DNA from: a beta proteobacterium KB13
Lineage (GTDB): Bacteria > Pseudomonadota > Gammaproteobacteria > Burkholderiales > Methylophilaceae
Direction: 5' to 3'
Length of the DNA stretch: 64,000 nt
Assembly (NCBI GenBank): GCA_000156155.1
Contig: DS995299.1
Span: 521,827 to 585,826, forward strand
The notes below the pieces were generated by a model. That model saw only the letters and a list, made by a program, of their open reading frames with translations, was not told the DNA's origin and did no database searches. Within the stretch, counting starts at the first letter, position 1. Every line of letters starts with the position of its first letter. This document shows positions 37,431-47,536 of this stretch, piece after piece. A program made the position numbers and the translations under genes.

Positions 37431-37460
37431 AAAATCCCGACTCAGGTCGGGATTTTTTTT
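37431..37460 (+). terminator. Rho-independent terminator after hps
   Basis: Perfect 11-bp stem AAAATCCCGAC / GTCGGGATTTT around loop TCAG, running into an eight-T tract. Confidence 0.92.
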
Positions 37461-37508
37461 GGTATTATCTTGTTTTATTTATGAGTTCATTAATTTAAGG
37501 GATGCTGA

Positions 37509-38048
37509 ATGGATACACAAAAACTTATTTTAGATAGATTAACTACAGTACTTTCAGAAACTGATAAAAGTAATGCTGCTAAGTTAAAAGCACTTGTCGA
37601 TGGTGCCGGAAGAATTTTCGTTGGTGGGGCAGGTCGTTCTGGACTTGTTTCACGTTTTTTTGCAATGCGTCTTGTTCATTCAGGCTATCAAGTGAACATG
37701 GTAGGTGAAGTTGTTACACCAGCAATGAAGGATGGTGACTTACTTGTTGTAATTTCTGGATCTGGTGGTACAAAGACACTATTACCTATCCTGGAAACTG
37801 CAAAATCAAAGGGTGGTAAGATTGCGGTTATTTCTCAGAAAACAAGTTCTGCTATGGCTGAGATTGCCGATTTGGTAGTTCAAGTTGGTAATGATGACAG
37901 CTATTCCAATTACACAGAAGGTATGCCAATGGGCACAGTATTTGAGTTATCAACATTAGTGTACTTAGAAGCGGTGATTGCAGAAATTATTTTTGACAAA
38001 GGTTTAACTGAAGATGGCATGAGAGCGATTCATGCTAATTTAGAGTAA
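37509..38048 (+). CDS. phi: 6-phospho-3-hexuloisomerase
   Basis: SIS-domain isomerase that converts hexulose 6-phosphate to fructose 6-phosphate, the second RuMP step. Family features are GRIFVGGAGRSGLVSRFFAMRL, the VVISGSGGT phosphate loop and the C-terminal helix with FDKGLTEDGMRAIHANLE. Length 179 is normal. A Shine-Dalgarno (AAGGG) lies upstream. Despite adjacency to hps it is bounded by terminators on both sides, so it may have its own promoter or depend on read-through. Confidence 0.94.
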   Translation: MDTQKLILDRLTTVLSETDKSNAAKLKALVDGAGRIFVGGAGRSGLVSRFFAMRLVHSGYQVNMVGEVVTPAMKDGDLLVVISGSGGTKTLLPILETAKSKGGKIAVISQKTSSAMAEIADLVVQVGNDDSYSNYTEGMPMGTVFELSTLVYLEAVIAEIIFDKGLTEDGMRAIHANLE

Positions 38049-38063
38049 TATCAATTTTAGAAT

Positions 38064-38092
38064 AAAAAAGGGGAGCATTAGCTCCCTTTTTT
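38064..38092 (+). terminator. Rho-independent terminator after phi
   Basis: AAAAAGGGGAGC / GCTCCCTTTTTT stem (12 pairs, one G-T) with loop ATTA, ending in six T. The pabB start codon is only 16 bases beyond it. Confidence 0.9.
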
Positions 38093-38108
38093 GTTTAGAA
38101 TTTTCAGA

Positions 38109-39473
38109 ATGCATATTTTTGATCTTCCTTATCAAGAAAACTCATCCATCTGGTTTGATAAATTCGCTTCCAGTCACTCTCCAATATTTCTTGATAGCTG
38201 TTTTCAGGGCAATGATTACCCCAATGATTATAATCGATATGACTTAATCTGCTGGGATCCGTTTATAGAAATAATTCAAAAAGGATCTAAGACTTTAATC
38301 ATAAAGGAGGGTACATCATTTTTATCTGATGAATCATTTACAGAAACATTAGACGTTATTTACTCAGGGTTATTAGACAGTTACGGAAATAATTCTTTAA
38401 TGCCATTCACAGGCGGCTTGATTGGCTATCTCTCGTATGAGTTTGGTCAGAAAATCACAAAAGATACATATTTACCTCAAGCAAGAGCGAATGCCTATAA
38501 AAATACTATTCTTGTGGACCATCTTGAAAAAGAAACACACTTTATTAGTTTTAATGAAAAAAAAGATGCAGTAGCAACTTATGATCAATGTTTGAATCAT
38601 CAAAATGAAATTAGTGATGACTTTGTCATCACAGAGCCAATAGTGAATACTGAATCTTTTGAGGAGTATAAAGATAAGTTTAATAAGATTAAGCAATACA
38701 TTACCGATGGTGATGTTTATCAGGTAAATTTAGCCATAAAATTTTTCACAAAATACTCTGGAGATCCATGGGTCTTTTATAAAAAATTTCGCGACATTAA
38801 TAAGTCACCCTACATGGCGTATTTAAAGTTTGAAGATTATTCGATTATCTCAGGCTCACCAGAGCAGTTTATTTCAGTCAATGGGCAAACTATCACTTCA
38901 CGACCGATAAAGGGCACAATGCCAAGAGGGGATGATCCAAAGTCCGATAGCATTAATTATGAAAAACTGAATTCCAGTGAGAAAGATAAGGCAGAAAATT
39001 TAATGATAGTGGACTTAATCCGAAATGACTTAGGAAAGAATTGTGACACGGGTTCCGTTAATGTAAAAAATCTATTTAACATTGAGAGTTATCCCAACGT
39101 TCATCATCTTGTAAGCTCTATTGAGGGTCAACTCAAGCAAGAGATATCTCCATGGACCGCATTTTGTGACGCTTTTCCAGGAGGTTCAATAACTGGCGCC
39201 CCAAAGAAAAGATCAATAGAAATTATTGATGAGCTGGAGAGTTTTTCTAGAGAAGTTTACTGTGGATCAATTTTTTATTTATCCTTCAATAGGACCATTA
39301 ATTCTAATATTGCAATAAGATCTTTGATTGCTTCTGATGGGAGATTAGAATATTTTTCAGGAGGTGGCATTACAAAGAGTTCGTCGGTAAAAAGTGAATA
39401 CAATGAAATATTTAATAAAGCTGCAAATATTGAAAAAGCAATTTCATACTTTATGAGTAATCAAAATGAATAA
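38109..39473 (+). CDS. pabB: Aminodeoxychorismate synthase component I
   Basis: Chorismate-utilising enzyme that makes 4-amino-4-deoxychorismate for folate synthesis. The C-terminal chorismate-binding domain shows IVDLIRNDLGK, PGGSITGAPKKRSIEIIDELE-type sequence and YCGSIFYLSF. The pattern and neighbour favour PabB over TrpE. The ATG at 38,109 gives 454 residues; a TTG at 38,091 in the same frame lies within the phi terminator T-run and is unlikely. It overlaps the pterin dehydratase gene by 8 bases. Confidence 0.88.
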   Translation: MHIFDLPYQENSSIWFDKFASSHSPIFLDSCFQGNDYPNDYNRYDLICWDPFIEIIQKGSKTLIIKEGTSFLSDESFTETLDVIYSGLLDSYGNNSLMPFTGGLIGYLSYEFGQKITKDTYLPQARANAYKNTILVDHLEKETHFISFNEKKDAVATYDQCLNHQNEISDDFVITEPIVNTESFEEYKDKFNKIKQYITDGDVYQVNLAIKFFTKYSGDPWVFYKKFRDINKSPYMAYLKFEDYSIISGSPEQFISVNGQTITSRPIKGTMPRGDDPKSDSINYEKLNSSEKDKAENLMIVDLIRNDLGKNCDTGSVNVKNLFNIESYPNVHHLVSSIEGQLKQEISPWTAFCDAFPGGSITGAPKKRSIEIIDELESFSREVYCGSIFYLSFNRTINSNIAIRSLIASDGRLEYFSGGGITKSSSVKSEYNEIFNKAANIEKAISYFMSNQNE

Positions 39474-39738
39474 AAAATTAATGAATAAAATTAAATCAGA
39501 TTTAAATGAATGGGAAATTAACAATGAATTATTAGTCAAAGAATTTGTGTTCTCAACTTTTCAAGATTCTGTAAATTTTGTTAATGCTGTTGCAAAAATT
39601 GCAGATGAAGCCGATCATCACCCTGATATTTTTATTTCATACAATAAGGTGAAAATCTCACTAATCACCCATGATCTAGGGGAAATTTCAGAAAAAGATT
39701 ATTCGCTTGCAAAAGAAATGGAATCTCTAGAAGTTTAA
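39466..39738 (+). CDS. phhB: 4a-hydroxytetrahydrobiopterin dehydratase (pterin-4a-carbinolamine dehydratase)
   Basis: A 90-residue protein with the PCD/DCoH signature (EADHHPDIFISYNKVKISL, ITHDLGEISEKDYSLA), which dehydrates pterin-4a-carbinolamine. In methylotrophs such proteins may serve pterin or molybdopterin chemistry rather than phenylalanine hydroxylation; no hydroxylase gene is nearby. It overlaps pabB by 8 bases and the convergent RND pump gene by 12 bases. Confidence 0.92.
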   Translation: MNKKLMNKIKSDLNEWEINNELLVKEFVFSTFQDSVNFVNAVAKIADEADHHPDIFISYNKVKISLITHDLGEISEKDYSLAKEMESLEV

Positions 39739-42700
39739 AAATTTCGTTTTTTTGAAATCACCATAATTCAGTAAAACGGTAGGTAATATTAATAGATTTA
39801 AAATGGTAGAGGTGAATAAACCTCCAATAATGATCATGGCCATAGGGCCTTCAATTTCTTTTCCTGGCTCTCCGGATCCAATGGCAATCGGAAGAAGAGC
39901 TAGACCCGCTACTAAGGCAGTCATAAGAATGGATGGCAATCTTTCTGATGCGCCAAGGATACATGTTTCTAAATTCCATACATGCCCCTCATAATCCACG
40001 AGGTGCTGATAGTGAGATATCAGCATTATTGAATTCCTTAACGTAATCCCGAACAACGTGACAAATCCGACTAATGAACCGATTGATATCCAACCCCCAT
40101 GAAGCGATGCTGCGATGACACCACCAATGAGTGCAAAAGGTAAATTAAGAAGTGTTAGGCTGAGATTTTTTAAAGTACCAAAAGCTATATAAAGCATTAA
40201 AAGAACACCAGCAATCGCAATAGTCGAGTGGGCAATCAAGTCTTCACGTGATTGTGCATTTTCTTGAGCTTCACCTGTGATCTCAAAATAGTTCCCTGAA
40301 CCTAATTGAATTCGTTCAAGCCCCTTTTTTACATTGAAAACGAAATCATTTAAATCATAATCATCAATATTAGATGTGATGGTTTGTACTCGCTTACCAC
40401 CCTGATGAAGAATCTTAGAGCGACCACTAACTTGAGTTATGTGGGCTATGTCTCCCAGCTCAACTATTTGCCCAGATGATGAGCTAAGGGGTAATTTTTT
40501 AATATCTTCAATACCATCCTTAAATTCTGAATCTATGGTCACGGCGATGTCAACCGGAATCATTCTCTCGTAAATCTGTGCCACAGGTAAATTTTCATAT
40601 GCAGCTCTAATAACATCTAGGGCATCCGCTCGACTGATTCCAAAATTTGTTAGCTGCTCTGGAAGGAGTTTAATATTTACTTGAGGGTTTCCAGGAGGAG
40701 ATTGCAGCATGATGTCTTTAGATCCTGGAAGGGTTTCTAGCATTTGAGCAACTTTAATGGCATCTTGATCAAGGGTGTCTAAGTTTTTTCCATATAAATT
40801 AACCACAACGGCAGCATTGTAGCCGGATATTGTTTCTTCAATCCGTTCTGTTAAAAAAGTGTTTATTGCAAAATTAACTCCCACAAAACCATTATCTTTA
40901 TCATAGACAATATCTTGAATTGAGCTTAGGATTCTTCTTTGATCTTTTCCAGATTTTTTTGATAATTCAATCTCAAATTCACTGTAATGTGTACCAAATG
41001 TATCTGCACCAAGAGGGGAGCGACCAACCCATTGTGCGACTGTCCGCACTCCATCAATTTCTAAAATTTGCTCCGTCACTAAGTTACCAATCCTTAGAGA
41101 CTCTTTTTCCGAAGTTCCTGGATATGCCGTCATGTGCATAATGTAATGTCCTTCGTTTAATGGCGGAATAAAATGAGTTTTAAACAAAGGAATGAATGAG
41201 AGACCAAACGCAATCACAAATAAAGAAATAATTAAAACGACTTTGGAGTGAGATTCAATGCGAAGCAATATGTTGCGGTAATTTTTTTTTAATGATTTGA
41301 TTACAGGCGAGTCTTCAGTGTTCAGATTTTCATTTTGACCAAGAAGCATATAACTCATAGCAGGGGTAACTGTAAGGGCTACTACTAGAGACGCTAGAAT
41401 GGATAGGATATAGGCAATCCCTAACGGGCCAAATAATTTTCCAGCGACTCCGGTTAATGAAAGCAAAGGTAAAAAAACAATAACAATAATCAAAGTTGCA
41501 TAGACTACTGATTTTCTAACTTCCATTGAGGATTCAAAAACGACCTGATATAAAGGTTTTTTATTTTTCAATGTTTTATTTTCTCTTAATCGACGAAAAA
41601 TATTTTCAACATCAATAATGGCGTCATCAACGACCTCACCAAGAGCGATAGCAAGGCCACTGAGCACCATGACATTTAGCCCTAGGTTCATATGACTCAT
41701 GACCGCAATCGCGGATAGAAGGGATAATGGGATGGCGATAGCAGAGATAAAAGCCGTTCGAAAATTAAATAAAAATAGGTACAAAATTCCAATCACTAAA
41801 ATTGCACCAATGATGATATCAACCCTTAACCCTTTGATTGATGCATCAATAAAATTAGCTGGCTTGAAAAGTTCTGGGTGAATGGTTATTTCTTCCTTGT
41901 TAGCAACCGAAAGAAGAGATTCAATTGCTGTCTCAAGATTTTCAGTCAATTCGTATGTGTCTGAACCAAGCTGTCCCTGGATCGATAAATACACACCAAT
42001 CTGACCATTAATTGAGGCGCTACTGATGGAGGGAGTATATCCATCCTCAATAACAGCCACATCTTTAAGTCTTAGTAATTTTCCTTGCTTGTTGAATAGA
42101 GTCGTTTGTTCCAATTCTCTTGTTGTGAGTGTCTGTCCTTCTGTATTAATAATGATTCTTTGATTTTCATTTTGAATAAAACCTCCACCTCGGACAGCGG
42201 AAGATTTTTTAGCGGCAGTAAATATATCTTGTAAACTTAAATCATTTTCTAGCAATTTTTTTGGAATAGTTTTGATTTGCAACTGCCTAACTTTACCGCC
42301 AAATCGATTTACATCCGCAACGCCTTCCACTGCCATTAAGTGGGGAATAACAACATTTTCAGCAAAAGTTCTCAGTTGAATTTCATTCTTAGTGTCAGAA
42401 GTTAATCCTATTCCAAGAACGCTTGATGCGGATGAGGTGAGGGGTGTTATTTTTGGAATAATGTTGGTCGGTAAGATGTTGGTGAGGGTTGATAATTTTT
42501 CTGTAATTGACTGTCTGTTTCTGTAAATATCTGTATCTTCATCAAAAATTACTGTGACGACTGAGAGCCCTGGAATGGATTGGGATCTAATTTGCTTTAT
42601 TCCGATTGTGCCAGAAACCATTACCTCGATTGGTCGCGTTACTAATTTTTCTACCAGGTCTGTGGAAAAACCAGGTGACTCAGTCTGAATAACTACCTGC

Positions 42701-42831
42701 GTTGGTGAAAACTCTGGAAAAACATTTAGGGGACTATTTTTGATTTGGACGATACCATAAACTACGATAATTAATGCAAGACCTATTATCACGCCTGCAT
42801 ATTTGATTGAAAATTTAATTAATGATGACAC
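39727..42831 (-). CDS. Heavy-metal-type RND efflux pump, inner-membrane subunit (CzcA/CusA family)
   Basis: Proton-driven trimeric exporter of 1,034 residues with twelve transmembrane segments and two large periplasmic loops. The TM4 motif reads GEVVDDAIIDVEN: it keeps the CusA-type Asp and Glu and adds three acidic residues. The three methionines of the CusA Cu/Ag site appear replaced by H, Y and E in the aligned porter region (LNEGHYIMHM, GTHYSEFEIEL, TERIEETIS), so Cu/Ag export is unlikely. The start is GTG at 42,831, abutting the adaptor stop (TAGGTG). Substrate unknown. Confidence 0.88.
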   Translation of the reverse strand: MSSLIKFSIKYAGVIIGLALIIVVYGIVQIKNSPLNVFPEFSPTQVVIQTESPGFSTDLVEKLVTRPIEVMVSGTIGIKQIRSQSIPGLSVVTVIFDEDTDIYRNRQSITEKLSTLTNILPTNIIPKITPLTSSASSVLGIGLTSDTKNEIQLRTFAENVVIPHLMAVEGVADVNRFGGKVRQLQIKTIPKKLLENDLSLQDIFTAAKKSSAVRGGGFIQNENQRIIINTEGQTLTTRELEQTTLFNKQGKLLRLKDVAVIEDGYTPSISSASINGQIGVYLSIQGQLGSDTYELTENLETAIESLLSVANKEEITIHPELFKPANFIDASIKGLRVDIIIGAILVIGILYLFLFNFRTAFISAIAIPLSLLSAIAVMSHMNLGLNVMVLSGLAIALGEVVDDAIIDVENIFRRLRENKTLKNKKPLYQVVFESSMEVRKSVVYATLIIVIVFLPLLSLTGVAGKLFGPLGIAYILSILASLVVALTVTPAMSYMLLGQNENLNTEDSPVIKSLKKNYRNILLRIESHSKVVLIISLFVIAFGLSFIPLFKTHFIPPLNEGHYIMHMTAYPGTSEKESLRIGNLVTEQILEIDGVRTVAQWVGRSPLGADTFGTHYSEFEIELSKKSGKDQRRILSSIQDIVYDKDNGFVGVNFAINTFLTERIEETISGYNAAVVVNLYGKNLDTLDQDAIKVAQMLETLPGSKDIMLQSPPGNPQVNIKLLPEQLTNFGISRADALDVIRAAYENLPVAQIYERMIPVDIAVTIDSEFKDGIEDIKKLPLSSSSGQIVELGDIAHITQVSGRSKILHQGGKRVQTITSNIDDYDLNDFVFNVKKGLERIQLGSGNYFEITGEAQENAQSREDLIAHSTIAIAGVLLMLYIAFGTLKNLSLTLLNLPFALIGGVIAASLHGGWISIGSLVGFVTLFGITLRNSIMLISHYQHLVDYEGHVWNLETCILGASERLPSILMTALVAGLALLPIAIGSGEPGKEIEGPMAMIIIGGLFTSTILNLLILPTVLLNYGDFKKTKFLNF

Positions 42832-43896
42832 CTAATCCTCATTTTCATTTTTAATTTGATACTTAAACTCTTCAGATAAAAGAAGTTGAGCACCCTTGGT
42901 GACAATTGAGTCACTTGGTGAAATTAATTCTGCTGAAATTAACCACCCTCTATTAATTTCATTTTCTAGGACAATAGGCTTTTTAATAAATAAATGAGGC
43001 TCTTGTTCAATATACACCCATGACAGCCCATTGCTCCATACTATGGAAGTATTCGGAACTTCATAAAGAATGGTCTTTTCTGCGTCATCTTTAAAATAAA
43101 AACCTATTAACTTTGACCCAATTCTGATTTCTGTGGACTGAATTAGATAATAGTAGGTCTGGCCAAGAATACTTGGCTCAATTGTTGGGGCTTGGTCAAC
43201 GTATATGCCGTCGATTTCATCGCTGCCATTGATGGGCGAGAAAACAATTTTATCTGGAATTTTTCTTCCGCTCTCACTTGAGGGGATGGTGATCTTAACT
43301 AATCTTGCATTTCCATCGATTAGGGCAGCTAGATTTCTATCTTTCGACTTTCCCGTTACTATGTCATAAAATTTTTGTCCCCATTGGGTTAAAACCTTTT
43401 GTTGAAGATTTTGCTTTAGTGCCGTTTTCTTTTCAATTGCTACCTTTAAATTGCTTACAATGGTCTGCTGATCAAGAAGTACTTGATCAGATATATTTTT
43501 TTCATCTTCATTAAGTTCTGCAAAGGCAAGGTATTTTTTTTCTTCTGTTGCTAATTGATTTTGAAGGGTGTTTATTTCTTGCATCAATTGATCGAAAATA
43601 TTTTTCAGATCAATTAATGTGTCTGTTGCTTGTACTATTCCATAATTAGAAAATGAAGATTGCTTATTTGAGCTTGTTATTCTTGTAGTTTCGATACCAC
43701 TATTTTTTACTATTGTCTCAGTCAGCCTTACTTGATTAAGCCCTTCGTCATTGACCTCAATAAAAGAAAAGGTTTCTTCATCGTCAAAAAGGTCATCATC
43801 AACAAACTCATCGCTACCCATTAAGATAACAACCCAAATGAGCAAAATGATTACAAACGATTGACCAATAATAATCATGAGGCTTTTTTTATTCAT
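42832..43896 (-). CDS. Periplasmic adaptor (membrane-fusion) protein of the RND efflux system
   Basis: A 354-residue protein with an N-terminal membrane anchor (about residues 7-26), an acidic linker (DEFVDDDLFDDEE), a long coiled-coil hairpin (about residues 88-155) and a C-terminal beta-rich part. This is the layout of HlyD/CusB-type adaptors. Sequence identity to named adaptors is not obvious, so assignment rests on architecture and position between the outer-membrane channel and the pump. It overlaps the channel gene by 8 bases. Confidence 0.8.
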   Translation of the reverse strand: MNKKSLMIIIGQSFVIILLIWVVILMGSDEFVDDDLFDDEETFSFIEVNDEGLNQVRLTETIVKNSGIETTRITSSNKQSSFSNYGIVQATDTLIDLKNIFDQLMQEINTLQNQLATEEKKYLAFAELNEDEKNISDQVLLDQQTIVSNLKVAIEKKTALKQNLQQKVLTQWGQKFYDIVTGKSKDRNLAALIDGNARLVKITIPSSESGRKIPDKIVFSPINGSDEIDGIYVDQAPTIEPSILGQTYYYLIQSTEIRIGSKLIGFYFKDDAEKTILYEVPNTSIVWSNGLSWVYIEQEPHLFIKKPIVLENEINRGWLISAELISPSDSIVTKGAQLLLSEEFKYQIKNENED

Positions 43897-45310
43897 TCGG
43901 TTCTTTTTCTAGATGCAGTTGACTAACAAAAGGAATATGAAATGTTTTTTCAATTTCATAACCTCCCTGAATTAAATTATATAAGCTATCCAAGTAAATA
44001 TAATCAATTTCGTATAATTTTATTTTTTCTTGTTCTAGTTCAAAACGACTAAGAATTCCATTTTTAAACTTCTTTTCTAAATTAACGAGTAATAATTCTT
44101 TATCAGCATTCAAAGCCCTGGCATTGTTATATTTTTCAGATGAGTCATTTAAATACAACAATAAAGAGTCAATGTCGTTAGCAATCGCTAGCTGCATGTC
44201 CATAATTTTGGATGACTCTGTCTCTCTAAAACTTTCTGCTTTAGCAATCAAAGCTTTATTTTTTTCTAAATTTGGAATAAGGGTAGATATACCCAAGGTC
44301 CAAATTTTATCTCCAAAGTCATACAAATAGGCAGGACTAAATTTTATATCAGGATACTGTTTGGCAACTTCTAGCTTTAGTGCGGCCTCAGCTCTTGCAT
44401 AATTTGCAAGATCTCGTCTAAGGTCAATACGTGTTTGGATTGCTTTTTCCCTGAGTAAAGTGATTTTTTCATCATCAATTGTTTGCATAATGTTCAATAA
44501 GTTATTGATGATGTTATCAGCAAGGAGAGGATTTTTTTCTAGGTGGTGTAATTTTATTCCTGCTTTTTGTGCGATTTGTTTTCGAATACTTAGCTGATTG
44601 ATTTGAAAACTCTTCAATTTATTTTCAACTAGCTGGAGTGCAATTTTCGACTGTTGCAGCTGGATATTATCTTCGATACCTTTTTCAAATCTTTTCTTTG
44701 TCATTAAATAAATAGACTGACGAGAGAATAATTCATTTTTAATGGTGTTTATTTTTTTTATGTTAAAAGAATATTGAATAAGTGCATTTATAAGCATTAG
44801 TCGCTCATTCCACGAGAGTAATCTATAGTCCTCATAGGCTGATTGGGATGTATTAAGCGCTATTTCGTAGCGAATTAACCTTTTATTGGCTGTTTCAAGT
44901 GGGAACATAACTCCTAAACCCTCGATGTCTTTGGACAAGTCATCGTTGGCACCATCGCCTGATCCCACTTCAGCTCCTATTGACGATTGAGGTCTGAATT
45001 TTGCAATCACTTCATCATTTTTCACAGTTTGGTACTGTTTTTCTGCAGTTTTGATCTTTGTATTGTAAAAATACAGCGTAGCTAACAAGTTGTCGGTATT
45101 CCAACCCTCATTCGGAAGGGAAATATTTTGTCCTAGGGAACCGATAAACTGGGTAAAGCTATCTGTTTCTGAATGTTGATTGTTTATTTCAACATTGTTC
45201 GCATCAAGATCAATCTCTTCTTTAAAATAGGGAATGAATTGGCATCCAGCAATAAAAAAAATTACTAATAGAATAATAATTTTAGAACTTAAAAAATTCG
45301 AGAAAATCAA
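43889..45310 (-). CDS. TolC-family outer-membrane efflux lipoprotein
   Basis: A 473-residue outer-membrane factor with a lipoprotein signal peptide (lipobox IAGC, cysteine at about residue 23) and the duplicated helical/coiled pattern of TolC relatives (RFEKGIEDNIQLQQSKIALQ-type repeats, ARAEAALKLEVAKQYPDIKF). It is the first gene of the three-gene efflux operon, so channel, adaptor and pump are all present. The 274-base gap to tig upstream contains tRNA-Leu on the other strand. Confidence 0.86.
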   Translation of the reverse strand: MIFSNFLSSKIIILLVIFFIAGCQFIPYFKEEIDLDANNVEINNQHSETDSFTQFIGSLGQNISLPNEGWNTDNLLATLYFYNTKIKTAEKQYQTVKNDEVIAKFRPQSSIGAEVGSGDGANDDLSKDIEGLGVMFPLETANKRLIRYEIALNTSQSAYEDYRLLSWNERLMLINALIQYSFNIKKINTIKNELFSRQSIYLMTKKRFEKGIEDNIQLQQSKIALQLVENKLKSFQINQLSIRKQIAQKAGIKLHHLEKNPLLADNIINNLLNIMQTIDDEKITLLREKAIQTRIDLRRDLANYARAEAALKLEVAKQYPDIKFSPAYLYDFGDKIWTLGISTLIPNLEKNKALIAKAESFRETESSKIMDMQLAIANDIDSLLLYLNDSSEKYNNARALNADKELLLVNLEKKFKNGILSRFELEQEKIKLYEIDYIYLDSLYNLIQGGYEIEKTFHIPFVSQLHLEKEPNE

Positions 45311-45412
45311 GGCAAATACTGTAATTTAAATAGGTTTATGTGTAAGTTAATTCTAACAAATTTATCAGTAAAATTTTATGGAATTTATTTATCAAAAATC
45401 TATCCAAAATGG

Positions 45413-45418
45413 TATAAT
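45413..45418 (+). promoter_or_regulatory. Candidate -10 element of tRNA-Leu
   Basis: Perfect TATAAT 19 bases before the mature tRNA; the -35 at normal spacing is weak. Confidence 0.5.
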
Positions 45419-45437
45419 CTGCCGTTCTCTGGTACGT

Positions 45438-45522
45438 GCGAGAGTGGCGGAATTGGTAGACGCACTGGATTTAGGTTCCAGCGCCTAAAAGCGTGAGAGT
45501 TCGAGTCTCTCCTCTCGCACCA
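45438..45522 (+). tRNA. tRNA-Leu (TAG anticodon)
   Basis: Acceptor GCGAGAG pairs with CTCTCGC; discriminator A; encoded CCA at 45,520-45,522. The anticodon loop TTTAGGT carries TAG, the variable arm is long as in leucine tRNAs, and the T-arm has AGTTCGAGTCT. It lies just upstream of tig, a common betaproteobacterial arrangement. Confidence 0.96.
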
Positions 45523-45584
45523 TTTAAAAACACTAATGCTTAATTACAATTTAGTTATTTGCAAAGATTTATTTAGGATTAAAC

Positions 45585-46892
45585 ATGACACAGGCTGTTG
45601 AAAAAATTAGCGATATCGAAAGAAAAGTTAAAGGCAAAATTATTATTGCTCCGCTTGAGAATGAGATTAAACAAAGATTCATTCAAGTATCAAAAAATGC
45701 AAAGATTCAGGGTTTCAGACCAGGTAAAGCTCCAATGAGTATCATTGAAAAACAATACGGCCCAGATATCCGATCTGAAGTTTATTCAAAAGCTATAGAA
45801 AATCAGTTTGGTCAGATAGTGCAGGAAAATAAATTAAACATTGTTGGCATGCCTCAAATTAATCATGATCCACTTCCAGAGATTAAAGATGATTTTGAAT
45901 TTACCGCAACATTTGAGGTTGTCCCTGACGTTAAAGATATTGATTTTAAAAAAATCGAGATTTTACAACCTGATGTTAAATTAACAAAAAAAGATGTCGA
46001 CGCAACTATCGATGTAATGTCAAAACAAAGAGCAACATTCAAAAAAGTAGATCGAGCTTCTGAGTTGGGTGACCGCGTAGGCTTGAAACTTGAATCCTTC
46101 ATTGATGGAAAGTCTGCTGAGTCAACCGGTTCCCAAACTTTAAATTTTATACTTGGCGACAAAAATCGATTAGAAGTTTTTGATAAAGAGTTAGTTGGAT
46201 TAAAAGCTTCGGATATGAAAGATTTTGAAATTCATTATCCTAAAGACCATGAACCAGCTCAGCTGGCAGATAAAAAAGTTAAATATACTGTTGTTATCAA
46301 TGAAGTGAATGAAATGGAGCTTCCTAAGATTGATGCAGATTTTGCTAAATCTCTCGGAGTAGACAGCGGTGATGTTGATGAAATGAAAAAGCAAATTGAA
46401 GAATCTTTAGCTGAAGAGGTCGAAAAACGCGTTAGACTGAAAGAAAAAGATCAAGTCTTTGTTGAGCTTGTTAAACATGCAAAGTTTGAATTACCAAAAT
46501 CTATTATTGACAATGAGTCATATCGACTAATGCAACAGATGATAGAGAATATGGAAAGACAGGGCGCGAAAGCAAAAGATTTGAAATTAGAACCATCCAT
46601 GTTTAATGAAAGAGCTGAACAAACAGCACGTCTTAGAATTATCCTAGCGCATTTGGTCGAGAAAGAAAAACTGCACGCAACTGAAGAACAGGTTAAATCT
46701 AAGATCGAAGAATTTTCAAAATCATATGACGAGCCTGAAAAAGCTGTTCAATGGTTCTATGAAAAACAAGAACGTTTGAATGAACCCGCGGCCTTAGCAA
46801 CTGAAGACAATGTGGTGAATTTTGTTTTAAAAGCTTGTAAGATTAAAAAAGAAAAAGTTTCATTCGACGAACTAATGGGCAATAATCAATAA
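45585..46892 (+). CDS. tig: Trigger factor
   Basis: Ribosome-bound chaperone and prolyl isomerase acting on nascent chains. The ribosome-binding signature [17 protein letters not shown] is at about residues 44-60. An FKBP-type domain follows ([14 protein letters not shown] onward), then a helical C-terminal domain. Length 435 is typical. AGGA lies upstream of the ATG. Its stop overlaps the clpP start by one base (TAATG), beginning the tig-clpP-clpX-lon block. Confidence 0.97.
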   Translation: MTQAVEKISDIERKVKGKIIIAPLENEIKQRFIQVSKNAKIQGFRPGKAPMSIIEKQYGPDIRSEVYSKAIENQFGQIVQENKLNIVGMPQINHDPLPEIKDDFEFTATFEVVPDVKDIDFKKIEILQPDVKLTKKDVDATIDVMSKQRATFKKVDRASELGDRVGLKLESFIDGKSAESTGSQTLNFILGDKNRLEVFDKELVGLKASDMKDFEIHYPKDHEPAQLADKKVKYTVVINEVNEMELPKIDADFAKSLGVDSGDVDEMKKQIEESLAEEVEKRVRLKEKDQVFVELVKHAKFELPKSIIDNESYRLMQQMIENMERQGAKAKDLKLEPSMFNERAEQTARLRIILAHLVEKEKLHATEEQVKSKIEEFSKSYDEPEKAVQWFYEKQERLNEPAALATEDNVVNFVLKACKIKKEKVSFDELMGNNQ

Positions 46893-47515
46893 TGTCATCT
46901 GATAAATTCTCAAGATCCAATACACCTGTGGGACTAGGATATATTCCAATGGTCGTTGAGCAAAGCGGCAGAGGGGAAAGATCGTATGACATCTACTCAA
47001 GATTATTAAAAGAAAGAGTAGTCTTTTTGGTTGGACCGGTTGATGATATGACTGCCAACCTTGTTGTAGCTCAATTACTTTTTTTAGAAGCTGAGAATCC
47101 AGATAAAGACATTTCCTTATATATTAATTCTCCAGGGGGTTCAGTGACCGCTGGCATGGCAATCTATGACACCATGCAATTTATCAAGCCTGATGTGAGC
47201 ACTTTATGTATCGGACAAGCTGCCAGCATGGGAGCACTTTTATTAACGGCTGGAGCAAAAGATAAGCGTTTCTGTCTTCCAAATTCAAGAGTCATGATCC
47301 ATCAGCCATTAGGTGGATTTCAAGGTCAGGCTTCAGATATTGAAATACATGCCAAAGAAATTCTTTACCTTAAAGATAAATTAAATAGAATCTTATCTCA
47401 TCATACGGGTCAAGACATCAAGACGATTTCCAAAGATACAGACAGAGATAACTTTATGAGTTCTGAGGATGCGGTAAAATACGGTCTTGTGGACAAAGTC
47501 ATTAACGAAAGATAA
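46892..47515 (+). CDS. clpP: ATP-dependent Clp protease proteolytic subunit
   Basis: Serine peptidase that forms the tetradecameric barrel used by ClpX. The catalytic serine is in [11 protein letters not shown], the histidine in VMIHQPLGG, and the aspartate in the following [12 protein letters not shown] region. Length 207 matches. Co-translated with tig, followed by clpX after 21 bases. Confidence 0.97.
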   Translation: MSSDKFSRSNTPVGLGYIPMVVEQSGRGERSYDIYSRLLKERVVFLVGPVDDMTANLVVAQLLFLEAENPDKDISLYINSPGGSVTAGMAIYDTMQFIKPDVSTLCIGQAASMGALLLTAGAKDKRFCLPNSRVMIHQPLGGFQGQASDIEIHAKEILYLKDKLNRILSHHTGQDIKTISKDTDRDNFMSSEDAVKYGLVDKVINER

Positions 47516-47536
47516 TTTATTTAGGTATATTCTGAT

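Noticed and set aside
45863-46162. 99-codon minus-strand open frame inside tig.
   Set aside because: Shadow of the trigger factor gene with no independent support.
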